A stretch of 41,038 nt of DNA from Sedimentisphaerales bacterium (GTDB lineage: Bacteria > Planctomycetota > Phycisphaerae > Sedimentisphaerales > Anaerobacaceae). Location of the stretch: the NCBI GenBank assembly GCA_016934255.1, contig JAFGTG010000047.1, forward strand, positions 1 through 41,038. Direction: 5' to 3'. Below the pieces are notes generated by a model that did no database searches, was not told the DNA's origin, and was given only the letters and a program-made list of their open reading frames with translations. The position numbers and the translations under genes were made by a program. Positions 1-7,657 of this stretch are shown in pieces. Numbering within the stretch: position 1 is the first letter of the stretch; each line of letters starts with the position of its first letter.

Positions 1-405
1 ATCACCGGCGAGAATCGCTCGAAGGCGTCCATCGCCATGACCGCCCCGGTCAATCAGAAAGCCGGTTCGGAGAAGATTGCCATGACCGCTCCCGTGAACC
101 AGCAGCCGGCCGAGGGCCAATACGCCGTCAGTTTTCTTATGCCCTCGAAATATACGATGGAGACGCTGCCGGAGCCGCTCGATCCGGAGGTGAAGCTCAT
201 AGAGATTCCCGGGCGGAAGATGGCCGCGATTCGGTATTCCGGATCGTGGAGCCGGAAAAAATATGACGCCAGGAAAGCGCTCCTCGAAGAATTCATTCGA
301 GAAAAAGGGCTGACGATTATCGGACCGGCCATCTTCGCGCGGTATGATCCACCGTTCCAACTGCCCTTCCTTCGACGCAATGAAGTGCTGTTCGAGGTGG
401 ATTGA
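1..405 (+). CDS. SOUL family haem-binding protein, 5'-truncated by window edge
   Basis: The reading frame is open from base 1 and ends at TGA 403-405, so the visible 134 residues are the C-terminal part of a longer protein. The hallmark KIAMTAPV motif of SOUL/HEBP haem-binding proteins occurs, and a second copy (IAMTAPVNQ) lies just upstream of it, as in many bacterial members. The C-terminal part has the usual family features: FLMPSKYT, a YSGSW segment and the closing ARYDPP...RRNEV. Known members bind haem or other tetrapyrroles, but the physiological role of the bacterial proteins is poorly defined. An ATG at 37 exists but falls inside the conserved domain, so it is not the real start. The gene is separated from the pilus operon by about 310 bases and is probably unrelated to it. 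Confidence 0.85.
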   Translation: MTGENRSKASIAMTAPVNQKAGSEKIAMTAPVNQQPAEGQYAVSFLMPSKYTMETLPEPLDPEVKLIEIPGRKMAAIRYSGSWSRKKYDARKALLEEFIREKGLTIIGPAIFARYDPPFQLPFLRRNEVLFEVD

Positions 406-717
406 TAATAACGCAATTGCGTAAAATAGCCTTGGAATCGTGCGAATTATCGCCCCCTACCCTTTTCATCGTCTATACCTATGGCATCAATTGACGATTC
501 ACTCAATCTCCCGCACCTCCTTTCAGTCCGACGCATGCAGTAGAAAGGATTATTTTTTTGGCGTTTGGCTCCGGGGGGGTCTGTTTCATATATTTTAGGT
601 GTAATCACGAGGGTGAGCAATCCAAATGGGGGTGTGTCAGTAAAGCATCGAATTGGGGAATGAGGAAGTAAGAAAGGCGTATTAAATCTCTTACAATACG
701 GATGGTGATTAGAAACG
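406..717. other. Intergenic region upstream of the pilus operon
   Basis: About 310 bases without a convincing gene. It starts with a perfect 12-base palindrome, ACGCAATTGCGT (411-422), just after the SOUL stop codon. It is too short and lacks a T-tract, so it is not a standard terminator. Near the pilM start an inverted repeat, CGTATT (678-683) and AATACG (695-700), brackets a TACAAT hexamer (692-697) that could be a -10 box, but I see no matching -35. A run of seven G lies near 575. The pilus operon promoter is probably here, but I cannot place it with certainty. Confidence 0.4.
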
Positions 718-1692
718 ATGTTTGGGCTATTGAAAAAACACACATATTCCATCGGCATCGATATCGGCTACGACGATGTCAAACTCGCTCAACTCGGCAG
801 TAACGGGCACGGGTTGAGCCTGATCGCGGGCAATAGCAAGGACCGGCCGGAGGATATCCGGCCCAATAGCAGCGCCTGGCAACAATGGGCGATCGACGCG
901 ATGCATCTGATGACCGCGTATGGGGATTTTCGGGGTAGGGAGATTATCGCCTCGTTGCCAACCCATGATGTTTTTATCGATCACATGAAAAAGCCCAAAG
1001 TCGAGAACCGCAAGCTCGAAGATGCGATTTTCTCGAAGATCAAACAGAAACTTCCGTTCGAGTCGCTTCGGGACAATACAATGATGCAGTGTATTCCAAC
1101 GGAAGAGGATAATGTGCTTGTCATGGCGATCGAGCGGAAGATGGTGAACCGGCACCTGGCGATTTACGAGGAGGCCGGGCTGTCGATCAAGACGATTGCC
1201 GTCTGGCCGACCGCGCTGGCGAATTGCTACGTCCGATTTTTCGGCCGGCGTCAATCCGACCTCGATGCGGTCGTGATGCTCATCTGTATCGAGTCCGATT
1301 GCACGAACGTCGTCGTCTGCCGGCATAAGAACCTGCTGTTGGCCCGTTCTTTGGGTATCGGCGTCAAGCGTTTCGATGATGAGCAGGCGGTTACGAGGCT
1401 GGTGATGGAATTAACGGCCTGCAAGCGGCAGTTCGGCTTGATGTACCGGAACGCGAGGATCGAGCGTTTGATCTTTCTATCCGGCCGGAACGTGGCTAAG
1501 GAGGTCTGCGCCACTATTGCCAAACAATTGGAAATGCCCGCTCAAATGGGCGATTGCCTGACGGCAGTGGAGGTTGCACGGTCCTGTCGGCTGGGTCGTA
1601 ATAACGGCAATCGAGAGGAAGCCGGCAAGCCCATCGACAGAAGAAATTCCGACGTCAACTGGACCGTGGCGTTCGGATTGAGTTTATCCTGA
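718..1692 (+). CDS. pilM: PilM-like actin-fold ATPase of a type IV pilus/T2SS inner-membrane platform
   Basis: The 324-residue protein starts with the actin-like phosphate-loop segment IGIDIGYDDVKLAQL (about residues 12-26), as PilM/GspL cytoplasmic proteins do. Further typical stretches are the middle region with the 'lvmaierk' strand and the late FLSGR segment (LIFLSGRN, about 257-264). PilM proteins are cytoplasmic, bind the N-terminal tail of PilN and link the PilN/O platform to the motor ATPases. The first residues of the next gene product (MVNVNFVP) match the PilM-binding motif of PilN, which supports the pairing. The start at 718 has only a weak Shine-Dalgarno but gives the expected N-terminus. 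The gene leads an operon of eight genes that continues to 7506. Confidence 0.85.
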   Translation: MFGLLKKHTYSIGIDIGYDDVKLAQLGSNGHGLSLIAGNSKDRPEDIRPNSSAWQQWAIDAMHLMTAYGDFRGREIIASLPTHDVFIDHMKKPKVENRKLEDAIFSKIKQKLPFESLRDNTMMQCIPTEEDNVLVMAIERKMVNRHLAIYEEAGLSIKTIAVWPTALANCYVRFFGRRQSDLDAVVMLICIESDCTNVVVCRHKNLLLARSLGIGVKRFDDEQAVTRLVMELTACKRQFGLMYRNARIERLIFLSGRNVAKEVCATIAKQLEMPAQMGDCLTAVEVARSCRLGRNNGNREEAGKPIDRRNSDVNWTVAFGLSLS

Positions 1693-1697
1693 AAAAG

Positions 1698-1720
1698 AAA
1701 AAGGGGTCAGGAGCCTTTTT
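1698..1720. repeat. Short hairpin AAAAAGG/CCTTTTT after pilM
   Basis: Seven-base complementary arms at 1698-1704 and 1714-1720 flank a nine-base loop, and the T-tract continues to 1722. The element lies six bases after the pilM stop and just ahead of the pilN Shine-Dalgarno. It could be a weak attenuator or terminator. The wording of the sequence (GGGGTCAGGAGCC within A/T arms) also resembles small palindromes scattered in many bacterial genomes and linked to REP-type transposases. I cannot tell these apart from one copy. Confidence 0.4.
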
Positions 1721-1748
1721 TTCATAAGAAGAGGGAGGTGGTTTTAGA

Positions 1749-2483
1749 ATGGTGAATGTTAACTTCGTGCCTGATGATTACGCCCAGGGCAACGAATGCC
1801 GTCGCACGAATTTCATGTATATCATCCTGTTCGCGGTCATGATGACGGCGCTGGGGGGCTCGTATGTGGCGATCATGATTCGACAGCGCGCCTGTATGGC
1901 GAGTGAGCAGGCCGTTAATGAGAGGCTCACCAAGATGCAGGAGGCCATCAAGCAGTTCGAGGAGCTTCAGACCAAACGGCATGAAATGATGAAGACGGCG
2001 CTGACGACGGCGGAATTGATCGAGCCGGTCCCCCGAAGCATCGTGCTGGCGTCATTAACGAATAACTTGCCCAAAGGGGTATCGCTTGCAAAGCTGGACC
2101 TGATCCAGAAGCAACCGGATCTGGCTTCCGCGCTAACGAGTCTCACTAAGTACCAGGCGACCCAAAAAACGTCCACACAGAATTCCGGTTCGGGAGACGA
2201 CGAGTCTGTCAATCCGGAGAAGCTGTTGGAAACGCACATTCAAATTGGGGGTATCGCTCCGAGCGACCTTCAAGTCGCGGCGTATATCGAGAGACTGGGA
2301 AAATCGACGTTGGTCGATTCCGTGGCCTTGGTGGAATCCAAAGAGTGCAAAGTGGAAGACAATGTATTCAGACAATTCAAGCTAACGGCGATGCTGAAAA
2401 AGGACGTTCACCTGACAAAAAATGACGTTGAAGAAATCAAACACAAGGCCAAAAGCAGTGTGTGGAAATTCTGGAGTTTATAG
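1749..2483 (+). CDS. pilN: PilN-like fimbrial assembly protein
   Basis: The 244-residue bitopic inner-membrane protein begins with the short cytoplasmic motif VNVNFVPDDY, which in PilN docks into PilM. One membrane segment follows at about residues 22-44. Next come a charged coiled-coil stretch (about 50-80) and a periplasmic ferredoxin-like region with the family phrase 'LPKGVSLAKLDL' (about 108-120). A central insert rich in Q, T and S (about 138-160) looks like a linker. A strong Shine-Dalgarno, GGGAGGTG (1732-1739), supports the start at 1749. PilN pairs with PilO to form the periplasmic alignment complex, and the next gene encodes that partner. GspL is the equivalent in type II secretion. 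Confidence 0.8.
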   Translation: MVNVNFVPDDYAQGNECRRTNFMYIILFAVMMTALGGSYVAIMIRQRACMASEQAVNERLTKMQEAIKQFEELQTKRHEMMKTALTTAELIEPVPRSIVLASLTNNLPKGVSLAKLDLIQKQPDLASALTSLTKYQATQKTSTQNSGSGDDESVNPEKLLETHIQIGGIAPSDLQVAAYIERLGKSTLVDSVALVESKECKVEDNVFRQFKLTAMLKKDVHLTKNDVEEIKHKAKSSVWKFWSL

Positions 2484-2557
2484 AATCTGTGCCGCCCGGA
2501 ACGATCGACAGACGCTTCCGGCGACAAGACCCTTTAACATAGAGCGAGGATGGAATC

Positions 2558-3094
2558 ATGACGGGTAATTTCAGGAAAGTGGTGTTTTTCCTTTTGTTAG
2601 TCGGAGTCGCCGTCGTCGGCTATCAGTACATGATCAAACCGGCGAACGCGCGTCTGGCCGAGTCGAAGACTCGCGTCGATGAGAAATTGACTCAATTAGC
2701 CAAGTTTCAGGAGGCGTCCAACGCGGCCGAGGATTTATCGAGGCAGCTCGAGCAGTTGAGGGAGGCGATGGAATTTTTCGAAAGCAAATTGCCGCCGAAG
2801 AGCCAAATCCACGAGGTGCTCGAGCAGGTCACCGTCATCGCCCAAAAACAGGGACTCAAACCGAAGACCATTCGCACGCTCGGCAAGAAAAACAACAGCG
2901 GCTATATCGAACAGCCCCTGAAGATGGAATTAGAGGGCGATTTCGGCTCGTTCTATTCTTTTCTTTTGCAACTCGAACAATTACCGCGAATTATGAAAAT
3001 TCGCGAGCTGGAGCTGGACAGACACAAGGAGGACAACGGCGTCGTCACGGCGGATTTCATTGTGAGCATATTCTTTCAGAATATGAACGGCTAA
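2558..3094 (+). CDS. pilO: PilO-like pilus alignment protein
   Basis: The 178-residue protein has a single N-terminal membrane segment (about residues 6-24). A coiled coil rich in E, L and Q follows (about 35-80), then a periplasmic ferredoxin-like domain with the PilO phrase 'LPPKSQIHEVLEQV' and a closing region containing 'YSFLLQLEQLPRIMKI' (about 130-146). PilO proteins heterodimerise with PilN in the periplasm and bind PilP. Length and domain order fit the family. A GAGGAT Shine-Dalgarno about eight bases before ATG 2558 supports the start. The gene sits in the conserved order pilM-pilN-pilO-pilP. Confidence 0.85.
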   Translation: MTGNFRKVVFFLLLVGVAVVGYQYMIKPANARLAESKTRVDEKLTQLAKFQEASNAAEDLSRQLEQLREAMEFFESKLPPKSQIHEVLEQVTVIAQKQGLKPKTIRTLGKKNNSGYIEQPLKMELEGDFGSFYSFLLQLEQLPRIMKIRELELDRHKEDNGVVTADFIVSIFFQNMNG

Positions 3095-3152
3095 AAAGAC
3101 GATATACCCCCTAAATCAGAACCCACGAAATGAACGTGAACGGAGCTTAGCT

Positions 3153-3872
3153 ATGTTATCATTTTTACGCGACCCGGACGGCGCGGATGCGTCGTCCCGA
3201 AAAGATGACACCGCAGCCGGAAAGACATCGGCCGGCGGCGTGGAGCCGTCTCAGGAAGAGCAATACCTTACGGTGGCCTCGAAGGCCCGCACGCGAAGAA
3301 GTACGATCTTACTGGCCGTACTGTTTATCGCCGGGCTGTCGTGTCTCTGGTTTATGATTAAAAAGAGCACGCCCACTGCGGCGGTGGCGCTGACCGTGGA
3401 CACCGAAGAGGTCCAGGTCGAGGCGGCGCTGTCCCGGCTGACCGGCTTCAAGACCGAATTATTCAAACGGATGGACGAAATCGTCAAGAAATTCTATGAA
3501 TTCTCGAACGTGCTGCAAGTCAAGGTCGAAGAGCTGTCGAAAAATCCGTTTGCACTCGAAATTCAAATAACAAAACCGAAAAAAGAGCCCGTCGTAGAAA
3601 AAAAGCCGGAGATCAATTACGCCCTGGTCTGGCGGCAGGAAATCGAGCAGAAAGCTCAAGGTTTTGAGTTGTTGAGTATCGTGCAATCCGACAAGGGGAA
3701 ATGTTGCATGATCGGGGATGTGATTCTGAGCAAAGGGGATTCCATACAAGGTTTCAACGTGGTTGAGATCGGGGAAGATTTCGCAAAGCTCCAATGGGAA
3801 CCCGAAATCGACAACAGACCTGCCGGCGCTGAAAACGAAGTGATCGAGATCGTTCTGAAGTTACCGAAATGA
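3153..3872 (+). CDS. PilP/GspC-like single-pass periplasmic protein
   Basis: The 239-residue protein has a low-complexity cytoplasmic N-terminus (about 1-48, rich in D, S, A and K) and one membrane segment at about 50-68. An amphipathic stretch with many F, V and K residues follows (about 90-145), then a C-terminal region of about 60 residues (FELLSIVQSDKGKCCMIGDVI and onward). That region resembles the homology domain of GspC/PilP: a short beta repeat that sets a value, then a 'GDSIQGFNVVEI' phrase. The PilP slot directly after pilO supports the role, which would be to couple the PilN/O platform to the secretin. It has a transmembrane helix rather than a lipobox, which is more GspC-like than PilP-like. 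GGAG about eight bases before ATG 3153 fixes the start. Confidence 0.65.
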   Translation: MLSFLRDPDGADASSRKDDTAAGKTSAGGVEPSQEEQYLTVASKARTRRSTILLAVLFIAGLSCLWFMIKKSTPTAAVALTVDTEEVQVEAALSRLTGFKTELFKRMDEIVKKFYEFSNVLQVKVEELSKNPFALEIQITKPKKEPVVEKKPEINYALVWRQEIEQKAQGFELLSIVQSDKGKCCMIGDVILSKGDSIQGFNVVEIGEDFAKLQWEPEIDNRPAGAENEVIEIVLKLPK

Positions 3873-3928
3873 GCTGAATCGTGATGTTCATAAACCTCCC
3901 ATCAACAGATAATTGAAAGTAGCGAAAC

Positions 3929-5044
3929 ATGTTAAGCGTAAAAGAAATTCTGGCCAATGTGATCGAGTACGGTGCGAGCGACTTACATATCAACGTCGGG
4001 ATGCCGCCGATCCTGCGGAGGAACACCGAGCTGATCGATCTGGATTTTCCCGCGGTGAGTAATGAAGAAGCCAGGGAAATGGTTCTTACGATGATTGGGC
4101 CGGATCGTTTCAAAGAATTCGAAGCCAGAAAAGACCTGGATTTTTCGACAACCCTCGAAGACGGCCATCGATTTCGTGTCAATTCTCACTATCAGAGGGA
4201 CACGATCGGCATCTCGTTCAGGGTGATCCCGAATCACATCCCCGCCCTGGAAGATCTGCACCTGCCCCCGATTGTTAAAGAGCTGGCGGACCTGCCGAGG
4301 GGTTTGGTGCTAGTGACCGGGCACACCGGGTCCGGCAAGAGTACGACGCTGGCCGCGATGATCGAGCTGATTAACACCAAGTATCGCAAGCGTATTATCA
4401 CGATGGAAGATCCCATCGAATACATGATCGAAAACAATAACAGCATGATCGAGCAGCGCGAGATGGGTTCGGACTGCGCCAATTTCGCTTCAGGTCTTAA
4501 ACATGTGCTTCGCCAGGATCCCGACATCATTATGGTCGGCGAAATGCGAGACATCGAGACGACCGGTTCGACGATTACCGGCGCCGAGACCGGCCACCTC
4601 GTTTTCAGCACCTTGCATACGATCAACGCCTCTCAGACGATCGAACGTATTATCGATATCTACCCCGCCACTCAGCAAAATCAGATCCGGACCATGCTGG
4701 CCAATACCCTCCAGGCGGTGATCTCCCAGACACTGTTTCGACGAGTCGATGAGCCGGGCATGGTTCCCTGCGTGGAAATCTTGCTGTGCACCTCGGCCGT
4801 GCGAAACTGTATCCGTGAAAACAGGATTTATGAGATCCCGAACATCATCGAGACGTCGCGCCGGCTGGGGATGCAGAACCTGGATAACAGTATTTCTGAG
4901 ATGTATTTCAAAGGGTATATCGACCGGGACGAAGCCATCATGCGTTCGAGCAATCCCGCAAAGATGGAAAAGCTTCTGGTCCCGGTGGACGAGTTAGACG
5001 CGGCCCAGTCGCGTACCGGGAAAAAGGCTGTCGCGACCCGGTGA
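3929..5044 (+). CDS. pilT: PilT-type pilus retraction ATPase
   Basis: The 371-residue protein aligns by eye with PilT over its whole length. It has the N-terminal 'GASDLHINVGMPP' segment, Walker A GHTGSGKST at residues 131-139, the Asp box 'TMEDPIEY', Walker B with 'DPDIIMVGEMRD', and the His box 'GHLVFSTLHT'. The Walker A second residue is His, where Pro is usual. The C-terminal 'RNCIREN' and 'LGMQNLDNSI' stretches match the PilT retraction signature region (AIRNLIRE in classical PilT). PilT hexamers depolymerise type IV pili. No PilB/GspE extension ATPase is encoded in the window, so this locus alone cannot build a pilus. The gene lies between the platform genes and pilC, as in several Gram-negative operons. 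Confidence 0.92.
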   Translation: MLSVKEILANVIEYGASDLHINVGMPPILRRNTELIDLDFPAVSNEEAREMVLTMIGPDRFKEFEARKDLDFSTTLEDGHRFRVNSHYQRDTIGISFRVIPNHIPALEDLHLPPIVKELADLPRGLVLVTGHTGSGKSTTLAAMIELINTKYRKRIITMEDPIEYMIENNNSMIEQREMGSDCANFASGLKHVLRQDPDIIMVGEMRDIETTGSTITGAETGHLVFSTLHTINASQTIERIIDIYPATQQNQIRTMLANTLQAVISQTLFRRVDEPGMVPCVEILLCTSAVRNCIRENRIYEIPNIIETSRRLGMQNLDNSISEMYFKGYIDRDEAIMRSSNPAKMEKLLVPVDELDAAQSRTGKKAVATR

Positions 5045-5137
5045 GTCAGCGTCCAGCCTTTGTCCGGAAAAGCGTGTTCCAACACGCCACGGAGAGAAAG
5101 GGACGTTTTATTTTGAAAGAGGACGGGGCGAATCAGT

Positions 5138-6352
5138 ATGTTTGAAAAATCTTCGTATAGTAACACGGATTCCACCGCCGTCGCGGAAAACCGGAATCCG
5201 GACCTGGCACCATGGGAGCAGAGCTCAAGCCGAGACGCCATGGCGAGTTCCTCGTCGGGAAAACGACAGGGAAATTCGTTGAAGAAGATGAGCGATTTCC
5301 GGGTCGAATTCGGACCGAGCCGAAAGGACATCCTCAATTTTACCAATCAGCTCACAGTGATGGTCCGGGCGGGAATCAGCCTTCAGGACTCGCTGGAATC
5401 CATCGCCGAACGGCATGATAATCGAAAATTCAAGATGATTATCATGGATTTGAAGAACCGCATAGAGGCCGGGCAGAGTTTTTCACAAGCGCTCGCCGAG
5501 CATACGAACGTATTCAGCGACCTGTATATCAATATGGTCGCCGCGGCCGAGATGAGCGGTTCGCTCAGCGGGATGCTCGAAAAATTATCCGAATATCTCG
5601 ATTCCGAAGCCGAGACACGCTCTCAGATCAGAGGCGCGATGGTCTATCCGATTATCATTGCCGTCATGGCCGTATCCGTGACCATCTTTTTACTTTGTTT
5701 CGTTTTACCGCGGTTCACGGCCATCTTTAAGGGCAAAGAGCATTTGCTCCCGACCCCGACGAAGGCGTTAATGGCGACCAGCGCGTTTCTCCGAGGCTAC
5801 TGGTTCTTCATTCTCCCGGCCATTGGAGCCTTGTTCTTCGCGTTTTGGTATTTCATCAACACCAAAGAAGGACGACGCTGGTGGGACAAGACGAAATTGC
5901 GCTTGCCGCTGATCAAAACGCTCTGCCAAAACCTCTACATCACACGAAGCCTGCACACGATGAGCGTGCTGGTTCGCGCGGGTGTGCCGATATTGAACAC
6001 CATCTCCATTACCGCTCAGATCGCGGGGAATGTCCTTTTTAAAAATATGTGGCTCGGCGTCCATGAAGAGGTCCGTCAGGGCAAGAAGATTGCCTCCAGC
6101 CTGGGCCAGTACACTCTCATGCCGAGCAGTGTCGTGGAAATGATCCGCAGCGGCGAAGATTCCGGTACGATGGGCGACGTCCTGCGCGATGTATCGAACT
6201 ATCATGCCAGAGAGTTGAAAACGGTCATCAAGACCGTCACGTCGATGATCGAGCCGATTATGATTGTCCTGATGGGCGTGTTGGTCGGTTTTATTGCGAT
6301 GAGCATTATTCTACCGATCTTCAAGATGTCCAGTGTTGTGATGGGCAAGTAA
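5138..6352 (+). CDS. pilC: PilC/GspF-family inner-membrane platform protein
   Basis: The 404-residue protein contains two T2SSF domains. The first starts at about residue 65 (FTNQLTVMVRAGISLQDSLE) and the second at about 265 (YITRSLHTMSVLVRAGVPIL); this duplicated 'L..ll.aGv.l..al' pattern defines the family. Membrane segments lie at about 165-190, 220-240 and 370-395. PilC/GspF is the polytopic protein on which the motor ATPases act. The first 55 residues are hydrophilic, Ser-rich and poorly conserved, so an internal ATG (for example 5240 or 5288) could be the true start. The position directly after pilT supports function. Confidence 0.9.
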   Translation: MFEKSSYSNTDSTAVAENRNPDLAPWEQSSSRDAMASSSSGKRQGNSLKKMSDFRVEFGPSRKDILNFTNQLTVMVRAGISLQDSLESIAERHDNRKFKMIIMDLKNRIEAGQSFSQALAEHTNVFSDLYINMVAAAEMSGSLSGMLEKLSEYLDSEAETRSQIRGAMVYPIIIAVMAVSVTIFLLCFVLPRFTAIFKGKEHLLPTPTKALMATSAFLRGYWFFILPAIGALFFAFWYFINTKEGRRWWDKTKLRLPLIKTLCQNLYITRSLHTMSVLVRAGVPILNTISITAQIAGNVLFKNMWLGVHEEVRQGKKIASSLGQYTLMPSSVVEMIRSGEDSGTMGDVLRDVSNYHARELKTVIKTVTSMIEPIMIVLMGVLVGFIAMSIILPIFKMSSVVMGK

Positions 6353-6402
6353 CAATGAAAGGACGATAGACGACGGACGAGGGACGATTAAGAGACACAA
6401 CA

Positions 6403-6918
6403 ATGCAAGCGAACAAACACAACCGTGGTTTTACATTTATTGAGGTTCTCATCGCCACGATATTGATCGGGCTTGCGATCGCGTCTCTCATGGCGGCCAA
6501 TCGGGCCTTTACGACGGCCAACGACGCCGGAACCGATCTATCTACCGCCGAATTCTTAATTGAACAAATCAAAGAGCTTACCGCTTTACTGCCGGTCGTT
6601 GAACCTGGAACTCCGGAGAGTGCAGATGACGTATTCGGTCCAGAATCCGGTGAAACACAGGCGACCTACGACGACTTGAACGATTTCGATGGGACGGCGG
6701 GCAATGGGACGATCTTCTCGCCGCCTATCAATGCCAATAGAAATGTGCTCAATGACTATGCCACTTTTTCTCAGCAGGTGACAGTTGAAAACGTCAGCGC
6801 CACAAATTTTGAGCAGGTTGTTGATCCTCTTAGAAGTTCTTTTGTTCGAGTGACGGTCAGTGTCAGTCAAAACGGCCAAATGGTCACCTCGACAAGCTGG
6901 CTCCGGGCGCGATACTAA
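6403..6918 (+). CDS. Type IV pilin-like minor pseudopilin (GspI/PilV-like)
   Basis: The 171-residue protein carries a class III signal MQANKHNRG|FTFIEV, with Gly9 before the prepilin peptidase cleavage site and Glu at position +5 of the mature protein. The hydrophobic N-terminal helix runs from about 10 to 32. After it a small acidic globular domain is predicted, with little recognisable similarity. The closing 'VRVTVSVSQNGQMVTSTSWLRARY' resembles the C-terminal strands of GspI/PilV-type minor pilins. It would be processed by a PilD-type peptidase that is not in the window. It is followed by a long hairpin (6921-6964) and a second pseudopilin, a pair typical of GspI-GspJ. Confidence 0.8.
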   Translation: MQANKHNRGFTFIEVLIATILIGLAIASLMAANRAFTTANDAGTDLSTAEFLIEQIKELTALLPVVEPGTPESADDVFGPESGETQATYDDLNDFDGTAGNGTIFSPPINANRNVLNDYATFSQQVTVENVSATNFEQVVDPLRSSFVRVTVSVSQNGQMVTSTSWLRARY

Positions 6919-6920
6919 AA

Positions 6921-6964
6921 TTGATTTTCGATTTGCGATTTAGAAATCGACAATCGAAAATCAA
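6921..6964. repeat. 44-base hairpin of the GATTTTCGATTT repeat family
   Basis: Arms of 21 bases at 6921-6941 and 6944-6964 are complementary with only two adjacent mismatches and are joined by a two-base loop (AG). It begins two bases after the stop codon of the first pseudopilin gene and is followed by a short A-run. The arms consist of the same GATTTTCGATTT words that recur at 6997-7029, 7516-7574 and 7621-7646. It may end or stabilise the upstream transcript, but the primary impression is of a mobile or amplified intergenic repeat. Confidence 0.75.
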
Positions 6965-6987
6965 AAAAGAAGGAGAGGTGCTTAGGG

Positions 6988-7506
6988 ATGATAACCAAAT
7001 CGAAAATTGAAAATCGAAAATCGAAAATCAACAGCCGTTTCGGCTTCACCCTGGTTGAACTCTTACTCGCCCTGGCCATATCGGCGATGCTTCTGGCGGC
7101 GGTCGGTACCGCTTTTAATGCCTCGGCGGTAAACTACCAAGAAAACGAGAAAATCTTCAAAACGATCAATAACGCCCGCCAGGCCCTGTTCAGAATGACC
7201 ACCCAGCTTCGCACAGCCGACGCCGTCGATCCGAACGCTCCGAGCAACGAATGTACGCTGATCACACCCGCCAGCGAGAACATCACGTATCGATACAATA
7301 GCGCGGATAATAAGCTTTATTTGGACACCAACAGCAATTCATACGTCCTTTGTGAGAACGTAACGGGGATGACGTGCACGAAAAATACGGTGCTTGAAGA
7401 TTCGCTGTTAAAAGTCAAGAGCGTACAGATTTCGCTGACCGTTGCATGTGACAACAGGGAGCGAACGATTGCGGCCGCGGCGGTCGTGAGACGAAATTTA
7501 AACTGA
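6988..7506 (+). CDS. Type IV pilin-like minor pseudopilin (GspJ/PilW-like)
   Basis: The 172-residue protein has a prepilin leader of 19 residues ending in G|FTLVELLLALAIS; cleavage after Gly19 leaves Phe+1 and Glu+5. The hydrophobic helix covers about 20-40. The body contains 'NNARQALFRMTTQLRTADAV' (about 53-72), the pattern of GspJ/PilW proteins. A Shine-Dalgarno AGGAGAGG (6971-6978) nine bases before ATG 6988 supports this start. That makes residues about 4-14 of the leader (KSKIENRKSKI) a translation of the AT-rich intergenic repeat at 6997-7029. A later start is unlikely because no other ATG precedes the cleavage site. The gene closes the pilus operon. Confidence 0.8.
   Translation: MITKSKIENRKSKINSRFGFTLVELLLALAISAMLLAAVGTAFNASAVNYQENEKIFKTINNARQALFRMTTQLRTADAVDPNAPSNECTLITPASENITYRYNSADNKLYLDTNSNSYVLCENVTGMTCTKNTVLEDSLLKVKSVQISLTVACDNRERTIAAAAVVRRNLN
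6997..7029. repeat. Tandem AAAATCG/AAAATTG repeat inside the pseudopilin leader
   Basis: Four imperfect copies of a nine-base word (TCGAAAATC or TTGAAAATC) lie head to tail. The array starts nine bases after the ATG at 6988 and is read through in frame. The same word family forms the hairpins at 6921-6964 and 7516-7574 and a short run at 7621-7646. Confidence 0.8.
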
Positions 7507-7515
7507 CCATTATGA

Positions 7516-7574
7516 ATTTTCGATTTCCAATCTGTGATTTTCAATTTGGAAATTGACAATTGGAAATCGAAAAT
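7516..7574. repeat. 59-base nested hairpin of the same repeat family
   Basis: Sixteen-base arms at 7516-7531 and 7559-7574 are perfectly complementary (ATTTTCGATTTCCAAT and its reverse complement). Inside the loop a second palindrome, CAATTT-GG-AAATTG, occupies 7542-7555. It lies ten bases after the last pseudopilin stop codon and may terminate or protect the pilus transcript. No T-tract follows directly, so a classical intrinsic terminator is not shown. Related unfolded copies lie at 7621-7646, next to the tRNA. Confidence 0.75.
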
Positions 7575-7657
7575 CTGCAATAAATTCCTTGCTTTTTCAC
7601 TTTTCCCCGTCATAATACCCATCGTAAATTGAAAATTGAAAATCGACATTTGCATTG

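Noticed and set aside
447-758. Minus-strand open frame upstream of pilM
   Set aside because: It overlaps the pilM start, has no recognisable domain and an unlikely composition (many Pro, Arg and Cys); no support for a gene.
6919-7650. Repeats considered as a CRISPR array
   Set aside because: The words are nine bases long, imperfect and form hairpins, without spacers of even length or cas genes.
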